In this document: positions 6,068-13,079 of the stretch, in pieces
Numbering within the stretch: position 1 is the first letter of the stretch
Layout: the number at the start of each line of letters is the position of its first letter
DNA from: a virus
Direction: 5' to 3' (one strand)
Length of the DNA stretch: 43,531 bases
Virus record (IMG/VR): IMGVR_UViG_3300008448_000186
Span: 1 to 43,531 of that record
Notes under the pieces: model-generated
The model's database searches: none
The model's input: the letters and a program-made list of their open reading frames with translations, nothing else
Told to the model about the DNA's origin: nothing
Position numbers and translations under genes: made by a program

Positions 6068-7129
6068 ATGTTAACCAGTTCCGTATCGCTTGAAGAGTTT
6101 GCATTGAGTGTCGCCACGGCAGGTAACAAGGTCTGCTTCATTGGCGAGGGTGAGATGGGCATTGGCAAGTCAGCCATGCTCTACAAGATTGCCGAGATGT
6201 TACCGACACATCTCCCTGCGTACATCGACTGTACGTTGCTAGACCTAGGTGACTTTGCCCTGCCGTTCACGGTCGAGGAGAACGGTATGAAGGTGACTAG
6301 GTTCGCGCCGAATGCGCGGTTCAAGTTCCACATGGGTAAGCCAGTCATCATCATGCTCGATGAGATCGGCAAGGCTATGAAGTCGGTGAAGAATGTCTTG
6401 CTCACTCTGATGAACGAGGGGCGCATCGGTGATCACTACCTGCCCAAAGGTAGCATCGTGTTCGGCACCACTAACTTGATGGGCGAGGGTGTCGGAGACT
6501 TGTTGGAGAGGCATGCTCGCAATCGTGTCTGCATGGTACGCATCAGGAAGCCAAGTGCCGACGAGTGGATCGAGAACTACGCTATCCCGAAGGGTCTGTT
6601 GCCCGAGGTCATCGCATGGGTCAAGCAGTTCCCGCATTGCATGTCATCGTTCGATGACCCGTCACAACGTGACAATCCGTATATCAACCAACCGACCAAG
6701 GCAGGGCAGGGTGCGTGTGTGACTCCAAGATCTTTGGAGAAAGCGTGTTACATCGCACAACACAGATCGACTCTGGGTAATAACGTGACCATCGCAGCAC
6801 TAGCCGGTGTGATCGGTGAGAGCGCAGCCCGAGACATGCAAGCGTTCTTCACAGTCGCAGACAAGTTGCCAACGTGGGAGGCCATCATCCACTCGCCTGA
6901 CACGGCGAAACTCCCCGACGATGCAGTAGCCAAGTGCATCTGTGTGTATGGCGCACTTACACGTGTCGAGCGAGACACACTCAGTAAGTGGATGGCGTAC
7001 GTCAGTCGCATGGACAAGGAGTGGCAAGCCCTGTTCGCCAAGTCGGTGATGAAGTCCCCCAAGCAATCGTTCTGTGTGATGAACAAAGACTTCAAGGACT
7101 GGGCGTTGGCTAACGAGTGGCTTTTCTAA
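6068..7129 (+). CDS. MoxR/CobS-like AAA+ ATPase
   Basis: This 353-residue AAA+ ATPase has Walker A GEGEMGIGKS (residues 26-35), Walker B VIIMLDEIGKA (93-103) and sensor-1 GTTN (133-136). MoxR-type ATPases act as remodelling chaperones, usually with a VWA-domain partner encoded next door; here that partner is the following gene. The ATG at 6068 follows GAGGAGAGTGCATT. The stop codon TAA (7127-7129) forms part of palindrome 6. Typical substrates are metal-dependent enzymes or envelope complexes, but which host or phage protein this one acts on cannot be told from sequence. Confidence 0.9.
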   Translation: MLTSSVSLEEFALSVATAGNKVCFIGEGEMGIGKSAMLYKIAEMLPTHLPAYIDCTLLDLGDFALPFTVEENGMKVTRFAPNARFKFHMGKPVIIMLDEIGKAMKSVKNVLLTLMNEGRIGDHYLPKGSIVFGTTNLMGEGVGDLLERHARNRVCMVRIRKPSADEWIENYAIPKGLLPEVIAWVKQFPHCMSSFDDPSQRDNPYINQPTKAGQGACVTPRSLEKACYIAQHRSTLGNNVTIAALAGVIGESAARDMQAFFTVADKLPTWEAIIHSPDTAKLPDDAVAKCICVYGALTRVERDTLSKWMAYVSRMDKEWQALFAKSVMKSPKQSFCVMNKDFKDWALANEWLF

Positions 7130-7141
7130 ACAATGTTTACA
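7125..7141 (+). promoter_or_regulatory. Palindrome 6 (TCTAAACA-A-TGTTTACA), leader of the VWA gene
   Basis: An inverted repeat with a 1-bp centre contains the stop of the MoxR gene and lies 3 nt before the GAGGAG of the VWA gene. It is internal to the operon with no promoter beside it, which argues for a post-transcriptional or roadblock role at this copy. Confidence 0.65.
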
Positions 7142-7158
7142 AAAGAGGAGAGTGCAAC

Positions 7159-8328
7159 GTGAACAAACTAACAGCCGAGCAGCGCGTACAACGAGCGCAC
7201 GTAGCGTTGATGAACGATCCAAAATATTGCCTGTTCTCTGGGATATTTATGATCGGTAAGGTCGAGGTGCGTGACGACATTCCGACAGCATGCACTAACG
7301 GACGAGATGTTTTATACGGGCGCAAGTTCGTGGACAAACTCACCGAGCCAGAGTTGCGTGGGTTGGTGCTGCATGAGGCCAAGCACAAATCGTTCAGGCA
7401 TCTGACCATTTGGAAACATCTGTACGAGCAGGACGCACGACGGGCGAACATGGCCTGTGACTACGTGATCAATCTCATGATCCATGACTCCGACCCCGAG
7501 GGTAAGTTCGTCAAGTTGCCCGAGGGTGGGTTGCTCGACGAGAAGTACCGAGGCATGGATGCAGCGACGGTGTTCAAGTTGTTGGAGAACAAGAGCGGAG
7601 GTGGCGGGGGAGACCAAGGCGACGGTGAGTCGGGTGGTGGGTTCGACGAGCATGACTGGACGGGTGCCGAGGAGATGTCGCAGTCCGAGCGTGAAGCACT
7701 GGGTAACGAGATCGACCAAGCACTACGACAAGGCGCAATACTGGCAGGGAAAATGAGCGGCAATGTGCCACGTGAGATCACCGATGCACTGACACCGAGA
7801 GTGGACTGGCGTGAAGCGTTGCGTGACTTTGTGACTTCACATTGCGCGGATCGTGACGAGAGTACATGGCGTAGACCAGCCCGTAGGTGGATCGCACAAG
7901 ACGTTTACATGCCATCAAGTATCAGCGAGACCATCGGGCGCATCGTGGTGGGCATCGACATGTCTGGGTCTATCGGAGCGAACGAGATCGGTCAGTTCTT
8001 GGGTGAGTTGCGGTCTATCTGCGAGACAGTCAAGCCCGACGGCATAGACATACTGTATTGGGACACACAAGTGTGTCGGCATGAGCCATACGAGCGTGAC
8101 CAGTTGGACTCACTCTTGCAATCCACTAAACCCATGGGTGGTGGCGGCACTGACCCGCAGTGCATACCCGATTACATCAAGGCTAAAAGTATTACGGCTG
8201 AGTGCGCGGTAATACTTACTGACGGTTACGTGCATCGGTGGGGCGAGGGTTGGTCGGTGCCTGTGTTGTGGGCCATCACTACTCCAAACATCACGGCAGA
8301 TGTCGGCAAGTCGGTGACGGTGCAATGA
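7159..8328 (+). CDS. VWA-domain protein with N-terminal HExxH (DUF2201-like), MoxR partner
   Basis: This 389-residue protein starts at GTG 7159, preceded by GAGGAGAGTGCAAC; the frame extends upstream to 7117 but that overlaps the MoxR gene and lacks a ribosome site. The N-terminal domain has HEAKH (72-76), an HExxH zinc-peptidase signature. A Gly/Asp-rich linker spans about residues 145-165. The C-terminal VWA domain has MIDAS DMSGS (267-271), the Thr in GGGGTDP (331) and the Asp in LTDGY (355). This matches the putative-metallopeptidase plus VWA architecture found with MoxR/CobS-type ATPases. It overlaps the next gene by ATGA. Confidence 0.88.
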   Translation: MNKLTAEQRVQRAHVALMNDPKYCLFSGIFMIGKVEVRDDIPTACTNGRDVLYGRKFVDKLTEPELRGLVLHEAKHKSFRHLTIWKHLYEQDARRANMACDYVINLMIHDSDPEGKFVKLPEGGLLDEKYRGMDAATVFKLLENKSGGGGGDQGDGESGGGFDEHDWTGAEEMSQSEREALGNEIDQALRQGAILAGKMSGNVPREITDALTPRVDWREALRDFVTSHCADRDESTWRRPARRWIAQDVYMPSSISETIGRIVVGIDMSGSIGANEIGQFLGELRSICETVKPDGIDILYWDTQVCRHEPYERDQLDSLLQSTKPMGGGGTDPQCIPDYIKAKSITAECAVILTDGYVHRWGEGWSVPVLWAITTPNITADVGKSVTVQ

Positions 8329-8522
8329 GCCGAGGATATGTCAAGTGGAAGCACGAGAAGATTTGGTATGTGATTGAGTCGTCAGACAAGCGGTATACGG
8401 TTAGAACAAGCATATACGTCAAGTACGATTTGAGGGATGACGAGAGAACAATTAATGAGGAGCCACTAACGTGGCACGAGGCTGAAGTGTTCAGAAAACT
8501 ACTAACAGGAGTGCAATCATGA
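8325..8522 (+). CDS. Small protein inside the MoxR-VWA operon
   Basis: This 65-residue basic protein is linked on both sides by ATGA overlaps (start at 8325 in the VWA stop; stop at 8520-8522 in the next ATG), so translation is probably coupled. It contains aromatic-rich strands KIWYVIESSDKRYTVRTSIYV and a short C-terminal helix. I recognise no family. The tight linkage suggests it works with the ATPase module. Confidence 0.75.
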   Translation: MSRGYVKWKHEKIWYVIESSDKRYTVRTSIYVKYDLRDDERTINEEPLTWHEAEVFRKLLTGVQS

Positions 8523-9340
8523 TTCAGAACAGTGCTGTATTAACTGACCTTCACATCAGCGTGTGGACGGGTCGCAAGATGGACAAGCGTGTGTCCGAGC
8601 AGGTGGATGCGAGTAACAACACCAAGGCACGTGCGGGTAACTACCACAAGAAGTTACTGGCAGGAACCGAGGCGTTGGATGGGCTGCACAAAGTAGTGAG
8701 CAGTATCCGTCAGTGGCACTACGACAACACGCTACCTTGGGCTGACAACGGACAACGACTGCTGCCGATGGCTAACTTCTTTGAGTACAAGGCCATGATG
8801 GGGGAGTTCAATCGCCAGTTCGACGACGCAGCGGAGAACTTCTACGCACAGTACGACAACCTCGTGACGGCATCTGCGTTCACGTTGGGCGACTTGTTCA
8901 ATCCGGATGATTACCCGAGTGTCGAGCAGATCAGAACCAAGAACAAGTTTAGGGTTGTGTTCAGTCCGGTGCCGGACGCTGGTGACTTCCGCGTGGATAT
9001 TCCGAACGAGTACCGCGAGGAGTTGCAGAAGATCTCCGACGAGCGTGTGACACATGCCATGAAAGATGCGTGGGATCGGTTGCACGAATGCCTGAGCCGC
9101 ATCTCTGAGAAGTTATCGGGTACCGATAAACAGATATTCAGAGACTCGTTGGTGAATAACGCCGTAGAACTGTGCGCTACCCTGACCAAGTTGAACGTGA
9201 CCAACGACCCGAAGTTGGAAGATGCGCGACAGAAGTTGGAACGTGCGTTGGTCGGTATCGACGCCAAGGAACTACGTAAGAGCGAGGACACCCGCAAGGA
9301 TGTCAAGGCACGTGTCGATGAAATCTTGGGCATGTTTTAA
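8519..9340 (+). CDS. DUF3150-like helical protein, third partner of the MoxR-VWA module
   Basis: This 273-residue, mainly helical protein starts at 8519 after ACAGGAGTGCAATC. The N-terminal LTDLHISVWTGRKMDKRVSE and the overall size resemble DUF3150 proteins, which are found beside CobS/MoxR ATPases and CobT/VWA proteins in bacteria and phages. Helices around residues 75-125 and 170-270 contain heptad-like leucines. It ends 11 bp before the next gene. The DUF3150 assignment is from memory of its N-terminal pattern and operon context, so treat it as probable. Confidence 0.7.
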   Translation: MIQNSAVLTDLHISVWTGRKMDKRVSEQVDASNNTKARAGNYHKKLLAGTEALDGLHKVVSSIRQWHYDNTLPWADNGQRLLPMANFFEYKAMMGEFNRQFDDAAENFYAQYDNLVTASAFTLGDLFNPDDYPSVEQIRTKNKFRVVFSPVPDAGDFRVDIPNEYREELQKISDERVTHAMKDAWDRLHECLSRISEKLSGTDKQIFRDSLVNNAVELCATLTKLNVTNDPKLEDARQKLERALVGIDAKELRKSEDTRKDVKARVDEILGMF

Positions 9341-9351
9341 GGAGGTGTGAG

Positions 9352-9567
9352 ATGACAACGGTAAAGGTAACAAGAAGCGACATGATCGCAGCGTTGACGC
9401 GTCATGAGTTGGAGTGGATTTACGGAGGCGTATGCAGAGAAGAATTAGATGGAGCGGTGGAGTTCTTTGCAAAGGGTGGCTTCATTGATTGGTCAGATGA
9501 TAAATTGATTCGCAAGTACCGCGAGGACATTGCCCCCGAAGATGCCGAAGTAGTTTTGGAGGTGTGA
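9352..9567 (+). CDS. Small acidic hypothetical protein
   Basis: This 71-residue protein starts after GGAGGTGTGAG and ends 1 bp before the next gene. Its start signal is the same 15 bp (GGAGGTGTGAGATGA) as that of the next gene, which suggests that the start region was copied. The middle, RHELEWIYGGVCREELDGAV, looks like two helices. No family was recognised. Confidence 0.65.
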   Translation: MTTVKVTRSDMIAALTRHELEWIYGGVCREELDGAVEFFAKGGFIDWSDDKLIRKYREDIAPEDAEVVLEV

Positions 9568-9568
9568 G

Positions 9569-9820
9569 ATGAAAGTTACATTCGTGGTCTACGACCATCA
9601 GAACAATTCAATAAGTTTGGTAAAGAGTGAGGTGAAGGGTAACAAACCTAGCGAGGAGGCGTGGGAACACGCAGCGAAAGAAGCAAAAGATAAAATCGCA
9701 CACATAGGAGATAAGAGACTCTCCGCATGGGTGGGTAAGAAGTATCGCGGTACGTATTCAATCTCATCTGTGCTGAAAGGTTGGGTGGACTTTGAAGAAC
9801 GCGCCCCGGTAGGGTTGTGA
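9569..9820 (+). CDS. Small hypothetical protein
   Basis: This 83-residue protein has an N-terminal beta strand (MKVTFVVYDHQNN), a central charged helix (SEEAWEHAAKEAKDKIA) and a C-terminal strand region. The start uses the duplicated GGAGGTGTGAGATGA signal. No family was recognised. A 36-bp spacer with AACAGGAGAACTAGAG separates it from the next gene. Confidence 0.65.
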   Translation: MKVTFVVYDHQNNSISLVKSEVKGNKPSEEAWEHAAKEAKDKIAHIGDKRLSAWVGKKYRGTYSISSVLKGWVDFEERAPVGL

Positions 9821-9856
9821 TGACGGGTAATTAATCTAAAAACAGGAGAACTAGAG

Positions 9857-10657
9857 ATGCTTATCGGTGACGTATACGGGAAAAACCCCCGACACCCTAC
9901 CCTGCAAGGATTGCTAGATGGACTTGCCCCCGCGCATGTCAGTCGGTATCCGGTCGAGGTAGTATCACTTGACTACGACAGACTGATGTTTCGAGACACG
10001 AGGTTTCGTGCTCAGATGTTGGCGAAACTGTTCGTAGACTCGACGGATGGCAAAGTTACGATCGACAGTGAACGCATAGCCAATAACAAGTTTAACAAGC
10101 ATAACCCCGACTACACTACCCGCACGACGAACGACCTAGCCAAGATGCGTAAGTGGTTGCGGGAATACACGCAGCCATTCAACCATGCCGAGGTTGCTAA
10201 CATCACACTTGGCGACATGCGTAAGGCGTTTGCACAGTGGGCCGATGCATACCAGTCCGTGTGGCGGGATGCGTACATGCATATCAATACGCTAGATGTC
10301 TTGAAAGACTTGGTGAACTACCTTGGTGGGGCTGCGCCGTACTCGACGGGGAGGTTGGCTAATTACGCAACCCAAGAGTTCCGTTTGCAGGTGCTTGAGC
10401 ATGAGCGGCGCCAGAAGTGTGAAACACCAAAGATCAACATGTGCGTCAATCCTGATGGCGAAGTGTGGGTTACGCACATGAGGGCGGGACAGATATCCGA
10501 CTACACAGTACACAACAAAGATGTATTCCCGTCCACCGAGTACGTTCCGGGCAACATCAAGGAAAAGTTTTCCATGCTGAAGTTGGTGGATGACGGTACT
10601 TATTTAGACAACATTGGCGTGAGGCTATCCTACAATAACTTCTGGATTTACGAATGA
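9857..10657 (+). CDS. Hypothetical protein, 266 residues
   Basis: I do not recognise this protein. It starts after ACAGGAGAACTAGAG. The N-terminal part has MLIGDVYGKNPRHPTLQGLL. A central helical part with many aromatics (QWADAYQSVWRDAYMHIN) follows, then a beta-rich C-terminus with CVNPDGEVWVTHM. No catalytic motif stands out. It is the last gene before a possible internal promoter at 10658. Confidence 0.7.
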   Translation: MLIGDVYGKNPRHPTLQGLLDGLAPAHVSRYPVEVVSLDYDRLMFRDTRFRAQMLAKLFVDSTDGKVTIDSERIANNKFNKHNPDYTTRTTNDLAKMRKWLREYTQPFNHAEVANITLGDMRKAFAQWADAYQSVWRDAYMHINTLDVLKDLVNYLGGAAPYSTGRLANYATQEFRLQVLEHERRQKCETPKINMCVNPDGEVWVTHMRAGQISDYTVHNKDVFPSTEYVPGNIKEKFSMLKLVDDGTYLDNIGVRLSYNNFWIYE

Positions 10658-10686
10658 TTGCTATTGACGTAAGCATACAGTAGACT
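10658..10686 (+). promoter_or_regulatory. Possible promoter abutting the ATG at 10693
   Basis: TTGCTA (10658-10663) and TAGACT (10681-10686), each 4 of 6, are separated by 17 bp. The predicted start falls on the A of the ATG at 10693, which has no Shine-Dalgarno. A second -35-like TTGACG lies at 10664 without a good -10 at the right distance. The hexamers are only moderate. Confidence 0.35.
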
Positions 10687-10692
10687 AGTAAG

Positions 10693-11016
10693 ATGGTAAG
10701 CAGCCAATGGCTATTGAGTGTCAGTCTAAAACGCAACGGAGATATCTACCCGCACTACACGCTAATCGACCGACGCAAGCAGAGATCGACGAAGTTCAGC
10801 ATTTATAAACACTGTTTACAAAAGTCTGTGGCAGAGAAATTAGCCATGCTCCGCTTGATGCGGGGCGACTTCAAAGATCACTTCTTTGGTTCGTGGATTG
10901 GCGATAGGCACATGGTGGTTGCGTTAGACAAAGACGAGTACAACGACATACTGGAGCGCATCAGTGGCAACACCGGAAAGCAGGGTAAAGACCCGAGTAA
11001 AAAAGATACTCGATAA
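10693..11016 (+). CDS. Hypothetical protein with an intragenic palindrome
   Basis: This 107-residue protein starts at an ATG without a ribosome site, possibly leaderless from the promoter candidate ending at 10686. It has beta strands in the N-terminal half (WLLSVSLKRNGDIYPHYTLI) and a helix AEKLAMLRLMRGDF, then a charged C-terminus. The sixth to seventh tens of codons contain palindrome 7. It overlaps the VRR-NUC gene by 53 bp. No family was recognised. An alternative is a shorter protein from GTG 10831 or nearby, but no ribosome site supports that. Confidence 0.55.
   Translation: MVSSQWLLSVSLKRNGDIYPHYTLIDRRKQRSTKFSIYKHCLQKSVAEKLAMLRLMRGDFKDHFFGSWIGDRHMVVALDKDEYNDILERISGNTGKQGKDPSKKDTR
10804..10820 (+). 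promoter_or_regulatory. Palindrome 7 (TATAAACA-C-TGTTTACA), inside a coding region
   Basis: An inverted repeat with a 1-bp centre belongs to the same family, but here it lies within the 10693-11016 frame and no AGGAG follows. It is the one family member apart from the copy at 3485 that is not next to a Shine-Dalgarno. Confidence 0.6.
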
Positions 11017-11320
11017 GTACCCATTGACATACAAGTTCATGCCAGCAACCGGCGGCTACGGCAAGTCGGGGGTGCCTGATATCGTGGCGTGTATCGACGG
11101 CAAGTTCGTGTGCGTGGAGTGCAAAGCCAACGGTAACAAGCCAACTGCGCTACAGAAAAAGAATTTAGAGGAGATTGCCAAGTCAGGTGGGTATGCGTTC
11201 GTCGTGGATGATTCATCCATTGGGGTGTTCATACTAACTTTGGATAACGTAGTAAACGGCAGGTTGGATCCTTCTGTATTTGACTTTACCGATGAAGAAG
11301 TCCCGAGCAAAAACAAGTGA
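10964..11320 (+). CDS. VRR-NUC type PD-(D/E)XK nuclease
   Basis: This 118-residue single-domain nuclease starts at GTG 10964, with GGAG 7 nt upstream. The core GVPDIVACIDGKFVCVECKA gives Asp39 and the ExK pair Glu52-Lys54; an Arg/Lys-rich helix precedes it and a conserved Gln follows in LQKKN. Phage VRR-NUC proteins cut branched DNA such as Holliday junctions and help clear recombination intermediates before packaging. It overlaps both neighbours (53 and 29 bp). Confidence 0.88.
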   Translation: MATPESRVKTRVKKILDKYPLTYKFMPATGGYGKSGVPDIVACIDGKFVCVECKANGNKPTALQKKNLEEIAKSGGYAFVVDDSSIGVFILTLDNVVNGRLDPSVFDFTDEEVPSKNK

Positions 11321-11534
11321 AGGTAAACTCAAGCGCATTATGCGTTACGCCGAGAGCGTGTTTGCCATCAGCACAAGAGAGATTGCCCGACGCTACAGGA
11401 TGACCCCGAGACAGGCACTGCGATACATAGACAAGTTATACAACGACGGGCGGTTGTACATGCGGTACAAGGTTGGCCCCCGTTACTACTATTCGGTTGT
11501 CAGGAGGAAGCATGAAATTAGAAAAGTTCAATGA
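11292..11534 (+). CDS. Small helix-turn-helix protein
   Basis: The product is an 80-residue, very basic protein. I chose the ATG at 11292; an upstream in-frame TTG at 11280 is less likely. The segment ISTREIARRYRMTPRQALRY followed by IDKLYNDGRLYMRY reads as a winged-helix or HTH core. It probably binds DNA and is a candidate early regulator. It overlaps its neighbours by 29 and 23 bp. Confidence 0.7.
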   Translation: MKKSRAKTSEGKLKRIMRYAESVFAISTREIARRYRMTPRQALRYIDKLYNDGRLYMRYKVGPRYYYSVVRRKHEIRKVQ

Positions 11535-11811
11535 AGCGTTGAGCGTGGCACAGGAGTTCGGTCTGGATGGGACTGACGTTGCCATTCTCTTTGCGATAGC
11601 GAAGAAGCGCAGGGATGAGGGGGCGGCAACTATCATGCAATTCTCTTCTGGCGCGGAGTTTGCGTGTTTTGGAACCATCCATGCGCGAGTCAAACGCATG
11701 GTGAAGAATGGGATTTTGAAGAAAGAAATAAAAGAAGAGAATCAGCGGGTCAAAGTATTGCAAGATGGCCCTGCATTGGGTAAATTCCTAGACCGATTGA
11801 ATGAAGTGTGA
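11512..11811 (+). CDS. Winged-helix-like regulator
   Basis: The product is a 99-residue protein whose ATG at 11512 follows CAGGAGGAAGC. Residues about 20-80 look like a MarR-type winged helix: DVAILFAIAKKRRDEG, then FGTIHARVKRMVKNGILKKE as recognition helix and wing, then RVKVLQ. It overlaps the HTH gene by 23 bp. Together the two are the best candidates here for proteins that read the palindrome family; there is no direct evidence of this. Confidence 0.65.
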   Translation: MKLEKFNEALSVAQEFGLDGTDVAILFAIAKKRRDEGAATIMQFSSGAEFACFGTIHARVKRMVKNGILKKEIKEENQRVKVLQDGPALGKFLDRLNEV

Positions 11812-11833
11812 CTAATCAATAAAGGAGAGTGCT

Positions 11834-12328
11834 ATGACTAAGAGTGCAAAGATCCGTAGGCTACTGAACCTAAAGGTCAAGCCGAAGGAGATCGCAGAGA
11901 AGTTGAAGGTGAAGCCGAATCTCGTGTACCAAGTTGCTTGGCATGCGAAGAAGGCGAAGAAGAAAAAGCCGCTGAAGGCTACGTTCAAAAGCCCACGGTC
12001 GAAGTTGATTCAGGCCGTGTTCCAAGCAAACCGCGAAGTTGAGGCGATCAAGTCGAAGCCGACAAAGTTAATCATCCAACCACAATACAAAGATGCTGCG
12101 CTCAAACTGATCAAAGGCATAGATGTGGTGAACAACCCGCCGCACTACACGGATGGTGGTGTGGAAACGCTCGACTTCATCGAGGCCAAAGATCTCAACT
12201 ACAGATTGGGCAACGTGGTGAAGTACGTCAGTCGTGCCGGTAAGAAGATCAACTCTGATCCTGTGCAGGATCTGGAAAAGGCTGCGTTTTACTTGCAACG
12301 TGAGATCGAAGCGAGGAAGCAAGCATGA
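11834..12328 (+). CDS. HTH-DUF3310 fusion protein
   Basis: This 164-residue protein starts after AAAGGAGAGTGCT. The N-terminal HTH-like part is KPKEIAEKLKVKPNLVYQVA (about residues 16-35), followed by a Lys-rich linker KKAKKKKPLK. The C-terminal part, from VNNPPHYTDGGVETLDFIEA through LGNVVKYVSRAGKK to DLEKAAFYLQREI, is the DUF3310 domain common in phages. In other phages DUF3310 stands alone or is attached to nucleotide-metabolism proteins; its reaction is not settled. The stop overlaps the next ATG by ATGA. Confidence 0.82.
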   Translation: MTKSAKIRRLLNLKVKPKEIAEKLKVKPNLVYQVAWHAKKAKKKKPLKATFKSPRSKLIQAVFQANREVEAIKSKPTKLIIQPQYKDAALKLIKGIDVVNNPPHYTDGGVETLDFIEAKDLNYRLGNVVKYVSRAGKKINSDPVQDLEKAAFYLQREIEARKQA

Positions 12329-12963
12329 ACCCAGTACAAATAGGCCGCAAGCGATTTAGCGGTATTTTTTGGAACATCATCGACGAGAAGGTGAGTGAGT
12401 ACCCGTACGAGAAGATCGAGCGGATCGTGGAGCAGCAACAAGAGTTGCGTAGTCAGGCGAGTTACAACACAGGCTCAGTGCCGTACGACGATGCCTTGGA
12501 CTTGTACAAGATCACCAAGTTCTTTCAGCCCAACGTCATTGCCGAGGTAGGTACGTTTATTGGTGTGTCTGCCATGACCATGAACTTGGCTATGGAGAGG
12601 TTGGTAGATATCTATACCTGTGATCATTCAAATGCAGTCGATCTAAATGTGCCGAATATCTTCCAATACCCCATGCGAGCATCCCACGAAATGTTTGCAG
12701 ACATGGCTGAGAAGAACGTCAAGGTTGACCTGATGTATCTGGATGGGCGGTTGTCTCAACAGGACTTTGAGCCGCTTGGCAAGATCGTCACTGATCAGAC
12801 CATCTTTGTCTTGGACGACTTTGAAGGAGTCGAGAAGGGTGTGACCAACGCCCTGATCCTTGAGAACGCAAGGCGGGTGCTGATCTACCCGCGTGAGGAT
12901 CATCGGACGGCGGTCTCGTTCCCGTTGCCGTTGTTGCAGTTCGTTCCGCAGGAGGCCACATGA
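12325..12963 (+). CDS. Class I SAM-dependent methyltransferase (Methyltransf_24-like)
   Basis: The product has 212 residues. SAM motif I is IAEVGTFIGVSAMTM (residues 72-86), an acidic strand end follows in DIYTCDHS, and the motif VDLMYLDGRLS and VLDDFEG come later, as in the Methyltransf_24 group that often acts on sugars or small molecules. It opens the sugar-transfer cassette, so O-methylation of a surface or DNA-linked sugar is plausible. Substrate identity is inference. The start is an ATGA overlap with DUF3310; the stop is an ATGA overlap with the 39-residue gene. Confidence 0.82.
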   Translation: MNPVQIGRKRFSGIFWNIIDEKVSEYPYEKIERIVEQQQELRSQASYNTGSVPYDDALDLYKITKFFQPNVIAEVGTFIGVSAMTMNLAMERLVDIYTCDHSNAVDLNVPNIFQYPMRASHEMFADMAEKNVKVDLMYLDGRLSQQDFEPLGKIVTDQTIFVLDDFEGVEKGVTNALILENARRVLIYPREDHRTAVSFPLPLLQFVPQEAT

Positions 12964-13079
12964 TCAGGTGGATGCATGATGTATGGCGGCGGTGGAGATG
13001 GGAGAGATACCAAGCATGGGCGCATGTACCACCCCCGCAGTGGGCAGCGAAACGAGGAACGGGGAGGGAGTACTGGTGA
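12960..13079 (+). CDS. Trp-rich 39-residue microprotein
   Basis: A short frame begins MIRWMHDVWRRWRW and ends GREYW, with 7 Trp in 39 residues (at 4, 9, 12, 14, 20, 28, 39) and many Arg. Its ATG overlaps the methyltransferase stop (ATGA) and its TGA overlaps the GTG start of the glycosyltransferase (GTGA), exactly filling the gap between two sure genes. Such coupling on both sides is strong evidence that it is translated, at least to deliver ribosomes to the next start. The ribosome site GCAGGAGGCC lies just upstream. The function is unknown; an amphipathic Trp/Arg peptide could bind membranes or nucleic acid. Confidence 0.65.
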   Translation: MIRWMHDVWRRWRWERYQAWAHVPPPQWAAKRGTGREYW

